Shown piece by piece: positions 58,211 through 64,000 of a DNA stretch of 64,000 nt. The DNA is taken from contig NZ_CP064686.1 in assembly GCF_023100905.1 (NCBI RefSeq), positions 4,836,001-4,900,000 of the forward strand, given 5' to 3'. This stretch comes from Bradyrhizobium sp. 4 (lineage in GTDB: Bacteria > Pseudomonadota > Alphaproteobacteria > Rhizobiales > Xanthobacteraceae). Positions within the stretch are counted from its first letter, which is position 1; each line of letters opens with the position of its first letter. A program made the position numbers and the translations under genes. The notes under the pieces are model-generated. The model saw nothing but the letters and a program-made list of their open reading frames with translations, searched no databases and had not been told where the DNA came from.

Positions 58211-59611
58211 CTACTCGGCATACGCGCTCAACCGAGTAGTCTGGCGTGACGCGGGTCCGATTGTCTCGATGCGGATCTTCCTGGAGCTAAGCAATCGTTC
58301 CATGGCTCGCGTGAAAGCGCGCTTCGTGACACCGTCTGCGTCGCTGTGTCGAGCGAACACGGCCGGCGCATACGACGTGGACGGCTTTGGGCTCACATTC
58401 ATGCCGTGCTGCTCATGCCAGCGAAGAAGCGACATGAAGACCAACTCGGCCCGCATGTCACGGTCGGCGGTCTGGAGCCCCTGCCTATCGGGCTGCCGCT
58501 CAAAGACACCATCGGCCCACTTCAACCGAATCGGCTGGCCCTTCTGAGCGTAGTTCGCTTTCTTGACCGAGAGCTCGCGCAGAGTCTCGTCGGGCTCTGC
58601 AAGCCGGGTCTTCTCGCCTGCGTCACTCACCAGAATGCGTTCGAGATACAACCGAGACCGGACGCTATTTGACCAGCCCGTGTTGCCTGATGATCCAGAG
58701 CCCGAAGCCATGCCAGACAGGCTGGGATGTGCCAGAACAACGGGCGTAGTGCGATGCCGGATCGCCAAGCCTCGCAGCAACCCAATGAACTGCCGAGCTT
58801 GTGCGCGCTGGTTCTCATCGCCCCCAAAGAGATCGGCGAGGGTGTCGAGCACGATCAGGCCCGGCTTGATGTCCCCGACAACCTGATCAAGCGCTTTCCA
58901 TAAGCCTGTGGTTTCGATCATGTTCGATCGCCCATTGGGCGCGGCTAACACCGCATCCTCGCCGGCCAGCGGCATCACGCTCAAATCGTCGAGGTCGGCG
59001 AATGTCGCCCCGTATGAGTGCGTAATGCGAGAGAACCGGCGGTGGAGCTCGTCCTCGTCGTCTTCCGCCGAGAAGTAGACAACCCGCCCTTGCGGGATCT
59101 CATCGAACCCGACCCAGGGCTTCCCGAGCGCAGTAGCAATCGCCAGCTGCTGTGCCAGGAGGCTCTTGCCCGTTGCGCCATCGCCGCCGAGCAGCGTCAC
59201 GGTGTGCGCGGGAATGAGGCCAGGCACGTGCCACAGAGGATCTGGGACAGGTTCACCGTCCCATATAGAAGCGGGGAAAAGCTTCAACCGGTCTCGCGCA
59301 AACTCCAGCTCGGTTGCGGCAGCATCCCCCAGCCCGGCCTTGATGATCTCGTCGATCTCGGCCGGTCCATAGTGATCCACCAGCCCCAGGTTAAAGGCAT
59401 GGGCGAACAAGCTGTCTTCTATGTCGGAATCCTGCGGCAGCAAGCCCTCGCGCTGCATTTCGACGAAACGCCCCGCCCACATCCGCAACAGCTTCGCTGT
59501 GGTGTCTGGGTCGTGCCCCCGAAGCTGCCGATAAAGGAACGAGTATTCGTAGCGCGCCTCTGCAGCCGTGAGGTCGGCAACACTCGTCTGGTTTTTGATC
59601 TTTAAGGTCAT
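58211..59611 (-). CDS. RepA-like RecA-fold replication ATPase
   Basis: 466 residues. A RecA/AAA_25 helicase core: Walker A GGDGATGKSLLAQQLAIATA (about residue 145), VVYFSAEDDEDELHRRFSRI, and Walker B GLIVLDTLADLFGGDENQRA. Members (RepA of RSF1010, phage-island replication helicases) unwind DNA at an origin with iterons, which lie next to its 3' end. No primase domain, so the element may use the host or helper primase. The ATG at 59611 overlaps the stop of the upstream gene (ATGA). Confidence 0.8.
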   Translation of the reverse strand: MTLKIKNQTSVADLTAAEARYEYSFLYRQLRGHDPDTTAKLLRMWAGRFVEMQREGLLPQDSDIEDSLFAHAFNLGLVDHYGPAEIDEIIKAGLGDAAATELEFARDRLKLFPASIWDGEPVPDPLWHVPGLIPAHTVTLLGGDGATGKSLLAQQLAIATALGKPWVGFDEIPQGRVVYFSAEDDEDELHRRFSRITHSYGATFADLDDLSVMPLAGEDAVLAAPNGRSNMIETTGLWKALDQVVGDIKPGLIVLDTLADLFGGDENQRAQARQFIGLLRGLAIRHRTTPVVLAHPSLSGMASGSGSSGNTGWSNSVRSRLYLERILVSDAGEKTRLAEPDETLRELSVKKANYAQKGQPIRLKWADGVFERQPDRQGLQTADRDMRAELVFMSLLRWHEQHGMNVSPKPSTSYAPAVFARHSDADGVTKRAFTRAMERLLSSRKIRIETIGPASRQTTRLSAYAE

Positions 59612-59811
59612 CGCGCCACCCCATAAGCGAGCTGGGCCATGGTCGTGGCGGTGGCGTATGTCAGCGCATAGAGTCGGCACAATCGGCGCGCTTGAATTAG
59701 CGTCGTGTCACGTGTATCTAAGTGAACGAGCCTGCCGCCAAGCTGCTCGAAATTTGAAGCCGGTTCACCGAACAACGCGGTGGCCGGCTTCGCCGTATCT
59801 GAGGTCGGCAT
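59608..59811 (-). CDS. Small hypothetical protein of the replication operon
   Basis: 67 residues, MPTSDTAKPATALFGEPASN then FEQLGGRLVHLDTRDTTLIQ, RLCRLYALTYATATTMAQL. Mostly helical. No domain recognised. It lies between the AlpA-like gene (3-nt gap) and the replication ATPase (ATGA overlap), so it is part of one regulation-replication message and may be an adaptor or anti-repressor. Confidence 0.5.
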   Translation of the reverse strand: MPTSDTAKPATALFGEPASNFEQLGGRLVHLDTRDTTLIQARRLCRLYALTYATATTMAQLAYGVAR

Positions 59812-59814
59812 GGT

Positions 59815-60021
59815 TCATGCCGCCTCGTGCTTGGATGCACGAGCGCTGTCATATGCTTCGAGCGCATGCAGTCGCCAAAACCGCCGGCCCCGAATGTATT
59901 CCGGCTGGGGGAAAGCAAGCTCCGGGTCGCGCAACCAGCGAAATAGCGTCATGTCGCTAATATCGCCGTAGCGAGTCCGAACCTGCGTGCTTTTCAGATA
60001 GATGTCGTCGGGAGAGTACAT
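59815..60021 (-). CDS. AlpA/excisionase-like helix-turn-helix protein
   Basis: 68 residues. STQVRTRYGDISDMTLFRWL, then RDPELAFPQPEYIRGRRFWR, is the AlpA-type winged HTH; in PICI and P4-type elements AlpA starts the life cycle after phage infection. It follows the two GGGTAGCT copies in the promoter region (60077 and 60202). ATG at 60021. First gene of the replication operon, downstream of the integrase in the same direction. Confidence 0.75.
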   Translation of the reverse strand: MYSPDDIYLKSTQVRTRYGDISDMTLFRWLRDPELAFPQPEYIRGRRFWRLHALEAYDSARASKHEAA

Positions 60022-60076
60022 GGGTCATCCACGGTTGGCGCACCACGCGATGGTGGGCGCGAATTCGTGAATGACT

Positions 60077-60234
60077 TCGCCGGGTAGCTCGGTGGTGGCT
60101 TCTTCGAGATCAGAGCCGTTGCTCTATCGACCTCACTGCCTACCGCCCAGGGCCGGGAAACATCCTATGTGAACACTCCGCAAGGGCCATTGAACAACGG
60201 CTCGCCGGGTAGCTCTTGGAGTGCACGTTCAATG
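60077..60234. promoter_or_regulatory. Regulatory region upstream of the AlpA-like gene
   Basis: TCGCCGGGTAGCTC occurs twice (60077-60090, 60202-60215), a 14-bp perfect direct repeat sharing CGGGTAGC with the arm-type motifs near both att sites. The second copy is bracketed by CATTGAAC (60188-60195) and GTTCAATG (60227-60234). Probably the site where AlpA and integrase act. Confidence 0.5.
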
Positions 60235-60269
60235 TAGGTGCTTCGTGATAACGTGTCAAGACTTGGTGG

Positions 60270-61514
60270 CTAGGCGCGGATGGGCACCACATTGGTGGTG
60301 GTTTGCCCATCGATCACCCCGGCGACATATCGCCCCCATGCATCGAGTGCCGCTCGCTTCTCATCGGCGAAAGAGTGCCGCTGATAAATCCCCACAATGC
60401 CACGGAAGCTGCCAGAGGAATGGTTCAGCACCTTCTCAATGACCGGAAGGTTTATCCCAAGGCGGGCCATGCCGGACGCCAACGTGCGCCGCAGGTCATG
60501 GAACGTCCAATCAGTGACGCCCGACTGCTCGTCAATGGTTGCCTTGGTTTTTGAAAACCCGCTGATCGGCGAGTCTCCAGTGGTGGTGAAAAGCATATCG
60601 GTCCCAGCGACCTTGGGAACGCTCCTGATGACCTTGATGGCTTGGGCGCTCAATGGCACCTCGTGGCCCTTGTCGTTCTTCACGCGCCCCCTGGGCAGCG
60701 TCCAAAGCTTCTTCTCTAGGTCGAGCTCGGACCACGCCATGCCAGCCACCTCATTCAACCGCTGTCCGGTCAGGGCGAGAAGTTGAACGAACGGTCCGAA
60801 GGGCCATTCAAGTTCGCCGGCCGCAACCCATACGCTTTTAAGTTCGTCGTCGGTCAGGATGCGGTCTCGCGATACCTCGGCGCTCGGACGCTCTACCCGG
60901 TCGCACGGATTGGCCTTAAGCGCGTAGCGGGTTTCCGCCCAGCCGAACATTTTGCGGAGCGCTGCAAACACGCGGTTGGCAGCGATCGGCGATCCCCGGT
61001 CAACGATACCGTCAAGGTGCCGGTTGATGTCCGCCCGGGTGAGATCGGCGATCTTCCGATGGCCCCATTTCTTCACAGCACCATCCTTGTGCGCCACGAA
61101 AGTCGCCGGGTCGTCAGACGGATTGGTGGGATCGGGGATGAGGCCGATCAATCGAGCGGTCTCCTTCCACCCCCGGTTCTTGGGCTTTGCATATCGCTGA
61201 AGGAACTGCACAGCGACGGTGGCGAAGTCGTCCGCAGCGGTAGAGGCCACCATGTGCTCCGTCGCGGGATCGGCTCCGCCCTGCACCCTCACATGCTCCG
61301 CCGCCGCGCGTGCACGCGCATGAGCTAGGTCAGTCGACGGATAACCGCCGATTGTCAGCTTGCGGGACTTGCCGGCGAAGCGATAGCGGAAGGCCCAGCT
61401 CTTGGCGCCGGAGGGCTGAATGACGAGGTACAGCCCGCCAGCATCATGGATCTCAATTCGCTTGTTCGGATCGGGCCGCTTCTTCAATACCGCCGCGTCG
61501 GTGAGCTTTGCCAT
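60270..61514 (-). CDS. P4-type tyrosine recombinase (integrase) of the element
   Basis: 414 residues. N-terminal DUF4102 arm-binding domain (DAGGLYLVIQPSGAKSWAFR, GKSRKLTIGGYPSTDLAHAR), core-binding domain, then catalytic domain: Arg in ALTGQRLNEVAGMAWSELD, Lys in VKNDKGHEVPLS, HDLRRTLASGMARLG (HxxR), a His in VLNHSSG and Tyr in GIYQRHSF. All six catalytic positions are seen. The ATG at 61514 (MAKLTDAAVLKKRP) is chosen; upstream lie the arm-type sites and attR. Confidence 0.93.
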   Translation of the reverse strand: MAKLTDAAVLKKRPDPNKRIEIHDAGGLYLVIQPSGAKSWAFRYRFAGKSRKLTIGGYPSTDLAHARARAAAEHVRVQGGADPATEHMVASTAADDFATVAVQFLQRYAKPKNRGWKETARLIGLIPDPTNPSDDPATFVAHKDGAVKKWGHRKIADLTRADINRHLDGIVDRGSPIAANRVFAALRKMFGWAETRYALKANPCDRVERPSAEVSRDRILTDDELKSVWVAAGELEWPFGPFVQLLALTGQRLNEVAGMAWSELDLEKKLWTLPRGRVKNDKGHEVPLSAQAIKVIRSVPKVAGTDMLFTTTGDSPISGFSKTKATIDEQSGVTDWTFHDLRRTLASGMARLGINLPVIEKVLNHSSGSFRGIVGIYQRHSFADEKRAALDAWGRYVAGVIDGQTTTNVVPIRA

Positions 61515-61524
61515 GTTGCGTCCT

Positions 61525-61545
61525 CGGGTAGCTGCCGGGGTAGCC
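61525..61545 (+). promoter_or_regulatory. Right candidate arm-type sites
   Basis: CGGGTAGCT at 61525 and GGGGTAGCC at 61537, 12 bp apart like the left pair (49507, 49519). They lie just upstream of the integrase start and 130 bp from attR. Confidence 0.5.
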
Positions 61546-61677
61546 ACAAAGCGCCGTTATGCTCTGTTACCCCGTGCGGGTAACAATGCGTAACAAAGGC
61601 CTTTTTGTAAAGGGAAACGCTGCTTTTATGGGGATCAAACGTGATCCAAAGTAACCCTTAGAGAGGTAAGATTGACT

Positions 61678-61724
61678 GTTTTGTAAACCGAAGGTCGGGG
61701 GTTCAATCCCCTCAGCCGGCACCA
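61678..61724 (+). repeat. attR: 47-bp direct repeat of the tRNA-Thr 3' part
   Basis: Perfect copy of 49396-49442, without the 5' half of a tRNA gene. Left of it the sequence differs from tRNA-Thr (GACT before GTTTTG), so it is the far end of the element, not a second tRNA. Confidence 0.95.
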
Positions 61725-61803
61725 CCGATTTAGCCGACACCGCGGCCTTATAGATCGGGGCACTCCTCAGTCGGACGACGGCTACAATCGATTTCCAAGG
61801 CAA

Positions 61804-62031
61804 TCACGTCAGAGTTTTCCGAGCGACCGTTACACTCAACTCGAGCAGCGGGTGCTTCTCGTTCCTGACTGTAATGAGGACCTGCGCCCCCTTTGCCGAT
61901 GCGACGTCTCTGGCAATCGAGGTCGCCATTGCGATCGCCTCTTTTTCGGCGGCTTCCGGGCCGGGCAAATCCACCCCATCCTCGTCGACCGCAGCGAAAA
62001 AGTCGTCCTTGATGTCGAAGTAGAACTTCAT
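61804..62031 (-). CDS. DUF6894-like protein
   Basis: 75 residues: MKFYFDIKDDFFAAVDEDGV, then LPGPEAAEKEAIAMATSIAR, a small alpha/beta protein of the kind abundant in Bradyrhizobium (DUF6894). Function unknown; often near regulators. Lies 3 nt downstream of a Crp/Fnr regulator on the same strand, so it may be controlled with it. First chromosomal gene right of the element. Confidence 0.65.
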   Translation of the reverse strand: MKFYFDIKDDFFAAVDEDGVDLPGPEAAEKEAIAMATSIARDVASAKGAQVLITVRNEKHPLLELSVTVARKTLT

Positions 62032-62034
62032 GGC

Positions 62035-62766
62035 TCAGAGCGACGGATTGAGATGCAGATAAAGCACGTCGAAGTCTGCTATTTCGCGCAACCTGGCTTC
62101 GTCAAGGATCGATATTCTTCCCCGCTCCAGGTCCAACACGCGCTGAGCACGCAACTGCTGAACGACGCGATTCATGTGAACCACACTGGTGCCGACGGCG
62201 TCGGCGAGGAGTGCCTGAGAGGCCGGAAAATCGAAGGACAAGCCGTCCGCTCGGCCGATCGCCTTCAATCTGGTGTAAAGCTCAAGCACGAGATGCGCCA
62301 CGCGGCTTGTGGCTTCGCGTTGACCAACGTTGCAAATCCACTCCCGGAAGACCGCGGCGTCGGTCAGTGTATCGCGCCAAAGCGCTTCGGCCACGTTGGG
62401 CCGCTTTCTTATAAGTGAGCGCACCGCTGCATGCGGAATGAAGCCGAGAACGCTATCGCCAAGCGTGCTGACGTCATGGTCCATCACATGCAGAAAGAGC
62501 CCCTGCAGATCGGGAATGTCGCCGGGTTGGTGAAAGGCCATGATTTGGCGGTGGCCATTGCCGACGATCTTTGATCTCAGGATAAAGCCATCAACGACAA
62601 GGCAGCATGCGGAAGGTCGATCTCCGAGAGAAACGACCGGTTGACCACCAGCCATCCGCTTCACCGTGATTGGCAGATGACGGATAGCGACCTCGTCCTC
62701 TTCGTCAATTTCGGTGCTGACCCGCAACCGCGCCAAGAAAGGTTCGAAAATTTCCGCGTTATTCAT
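62035..62766 (-). CDS. Crp/Fnr-family transcriptional regulator
   Basis: 243 residues. cNMP-binding beta-roll (MAGGQPVVSLGDRPSACCLV, IVGNGHRQIMAFHQPGDIPD, LQGLFLHV), dimer helix and a C-terminal HTH (SQALLADAVGTSVVHMNRVV, QQLRAQRVLDLERGRISILD). The cysteine pattern of FNR is absent, so it is not an oxygen sensor of that type; ligand unknown. It is co-directional with the DUF6894-like gene. Confidence 0.88.
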   Translation of the reverse strand: MNNAEIFEPFLARLRVSTEIDEEDEVAIRHLPITVKRMAGGQPVVSLGDRPSACCLVVDGFILRSKIVGNGHRQIMAFHQPGDIPDLQGLFLHVMDHDVSTLGDSVLGFIPHAAVRSLIRKRPNVAEALWRDTLTDAAVFREWICNVGQREATSRVAHLVLELYTRLKAIGRADGLSFDFPASQALLADAVGTSVVHMNRVVQQLRAQRVLDLERGRISILDEARLREIADFDVLYLHLNPSL

Positions 62767-62943
62767 CGTTAGCTCCGGTCGGCAAACGAGTTTTTGTCAC
62801 GTTCGTTCCAACCCGGGATCGCCAGCTATTGTCTCACGCGAAGCAGAGGGACTGCCGCAAATTCCAACCTCGGCGGAACCAGACGGGAACGGCGTCAATT
62901 CATCTCGCCGCGAAGCCTTGGCGCGAAATTTGACGCGCAACTC

Positions 62944-63357
62944 TCACTTCGAATGCTTCGGTGCGCTGCTTTGCTGGAAGTGCTCAGCGCCTGATATCTC
63001 CACCCAGGCATGTTTCGACTGTTCGAAAACCGAGCGGATGGGTGCCGGGTAGTTCGGAACCGAGATCGCGCCCACGGCAACGCCGATCATCGCAGGCAGA
63101 TTGTCCGCCTTCCAATAGACCGTCGAACCGCACGTGGGGCAAAAATAGCTGCGGACCTTGCCGCCACTTCCGGCTGTCCGGACGTACTCCTTCGACGTCC
63201 CTGAGATCGTGACGCCCTCCGCCGGATAGAACGCACCGACCCCGAACGGCGCGCCGGTCCGACGCTGGCAGTCAATGCAGTGGCAGGCGACCACGAGGCT
63301 GGAAGGTCCTGGAAGCGACAGCGCGAGAGCGCCGCAGCGGCATTGGGCATCGATCAT
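62944..63357 (-). CDS. GFA-family (glutathione-dependent formaldehyde-activating-like) protein
   Basis: 137 residues, zinc-binding Mss4-like fold. Cys ligands: CRCGAL near the start, ACHCIDCQRRTGAPFGVGAF and YFCPTCGSTVYWKADN. Family members bind zinc and some act on S-hydroxymethyl glutathione, but most have no proven activity. It ends in a charged tail (SAPKHSK). Isolated from neighbours by short gaps. Confidence 0.85.
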   Translation of the reverse strand: MIDAQCRCGALALSLPGPSSLVVACHCIDCQRRTGAPFGVGAFYPAEGVTISGTSKEYVRTAGSGGKVRSYFCPTCGSTVYWKADNLPAMIGVAVGAISVPNYPAPIRSVFEQSKHAWVEISGAEHFQQSSAPKHSK

Positions 63358-63416
63358 CGGGATTCACTCCACTCTCGTTGGTCCTGTAGTTCGGATGGAG
63401 CGCAGTGCGATCCGGG

Positions 63417-64000
63417 CTACAATTGATCGAGCCGCCACAGCCCGAGGCTCTTGTCGCGCCAGCCGCCACCGCCCTCCTCGCAACGCTCGTTGATCAGCTC
63501 GCGCGGTGCCGGCCAGTCGAACGGCACCTTCTCCATGTTCAGTGCGCGCCAGTCCCCGTCCTCGCAATCTCGATTGCCGCCCCATTCGGGAAACGTCGTG
63601 ACCAGCAGGAAATGCGCGCCGGTGGCGCGAAAGTTCGCGACGGCGCGAACGATGTTGTCGAAGCTCAAATGCACCAGGCAGTCCCGGCACAGAACGATAT
63701 CCGCGCGCGGCAGTGCATCGCGCGTGATGTCGGCAACGAGAAACCGGCCTGACAACTCGCCGGCCGCGACGCGCTGGCGATTGGCTTCGATCAATGACGG
63801 CACGATGTCGATGCCGGTGTAGTCGAGATCCAGCTTCATGCGGCCGATCCAGCCCGCGTCCCCGCAGGGCGCGTCGAGCAGCGAGCGCGCGCCGAGCCGT
63901 TGCAACAGCGGAGGAAGCACCTCACGGATCGCGGCGGTCGCGTGATCCTCCGAGCCGAGGCCGGACACCGAGGTCGCCGCACCCCACAGGTTCGTCTTTT
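63417..64000 (-). CDS. Class I SAM-dependent methyltransferase (5' end beyond window)
   Basis: At least 194 residues visible; the frame is open at base 64000, so the true start lies outside (the Met-like GTG at 63968 is inside conserved sequence). SAM-binding motif SLLDAPCGDAGWIGRM, then YTGIDIVPSLIEANRQRV, GRFLVADITRDALPRADIVL, CRDCLVHLSFDNI. Target unknown; the DUF-like class acts on small molecules. Confidence 0.82.
   Translation of the reverse strand, partial: KTNLWGAATSVSGLGSEDHATAAIREVLPPLLQRLGARSLLDAPCGDAGWIGRMKLDLDYTGIDIVPSLIEANRQRVAAGELSGRFLVADITRDALPRADIVLCRDCLVHLSFDNIVRAVANFRATGAHFLLVTTFPEWGGNRDCEDGDWRALNMEKVPFDWPAPRELINERCEEGGGGWRDKSLGLWRLDQL

Larger units (their letters stand above)
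49396..61724. mobile_element. tRNA-Thr-integrated phage-satellite-like element (12.3 kb)
   Basis: Bounded by a perfect 47-bp direct repeat of the tRNA-Thr 3' part (49396-49442 and 61678-61724). Modules from attR inward: integrase (60270-61514), AlpA-like (59815-60021), small protein (59608-59811), replication ATPase (58211-59611), iteron-like region, packaging operon with large terminase (55506-56963) and tail spike (52622-54361), then cargo genes on the other strand (49529-52577) next to attL. Missing: portal, capsid, tail tube, lysis, CI-like repressor. This is the order and size of Gram-negative PICI-type satellites, so I interpret it as one or as a strongly reduced prophage. Confidence 0.85.

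Noticed and set aside
49396..61724. Complete functional prophage
   Set aside because: No portal, capsid, tail-tube, lysis or repressor gene could be found on either strand.
61678..61724. Second tRNA-Thr gene
   Set aside because: Only the 3' part is present; the acceptor 5' strand and D-arm are missing. It is the attR copy.

Overview
The window is high-GC alphaproteobacterial chromosomal DNA and most resembles Bradyrhizobium or a close Bradyrhizobiaceae relative. The basis is the gene families (DUF6074-like, DUF6894-like and DUF2231 proteins, paired BKACE enzymes, an acyl-CoA dehydrogenase next to an APH-type kinase), the palindromic intergenic repeats, and the GTG/TTG start usage. The genus is an inference from protein resemblance; no search was run.

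Layout. 1-5290 (minus): heavy-metal RND efflux operon (His-rich periplasmic protein, CusB/CzcB-like adaptor, CusA/CzcA-like pump that runs off the left edge), beside a frameshifted FetB-like permease remnant. 5779-9235: a small island with an overlapping minus-strand operon (AlpA-like HTH, two hypotheticals, winged-helix-like protein), a divergent hypothetical and a tyrosine recombinase, ending at tRNA-Trp. 9548-26149: lipid, acyl-CoA and amino-acid metabolism (serine hydrolase, SDRs, phosphatase, ArgE-like deacetylase, LysE exporter, kinase plus acyl-CoA dehydrogenase with a TetR regulator, RidA, two BKACE enzymes, a CaiB-type CoA transferase, two MFS transporters). 26461-27146: Phd/VapC-type toxin-antitoxin. 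27203-32702: envelope and stress-type small proteins, a sorbosone-dehydrogenase-like lipoprotein and an FNT channel. 33033-33430: tRNA-Gly and a compact promoter, 14-codon ORF and terminator unit. 33452-48408: hybrid histidine kinase, UvrD-like helicase, amidohydrolase/GAF/MFS group with a LysR regulator, luciferase-like oxidoreductase, tRNA-Tyr, RlmB and secreted proteins.

The most notable feature is a 12.3-kb integrative element at 49396-61724. It sits in the 3' end of tRNA-Thr(TGT) and is bounded by a perfect 47-bp direct repeat. Reading inward from attR it carries a P4-type integrase, an AlpA-like protein, a RecA-fold replication ATPase, iteron-like repeats, and then a fully overlapping operon of a terminase-small-like protein, small proteins, a complete large terminase, unknown phage-type proteins and a podovirus-type tail spike. 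Next to attL lies a block of small membrane and zinc-ribbon proteins. No portal, capsid, tail-tube, lysis or CI-like repressor gene is present. That is the layout of a phage satellite (PICI-like) rather than a whole prophage, and I regard it as the best candidate for a little-described system here.

61804-64000 returns to chromosomal genes: a DUF6894-like protein, a Crp/Fnr regulator, a GFA-family protein and a methyltransferase cut by the right edge.
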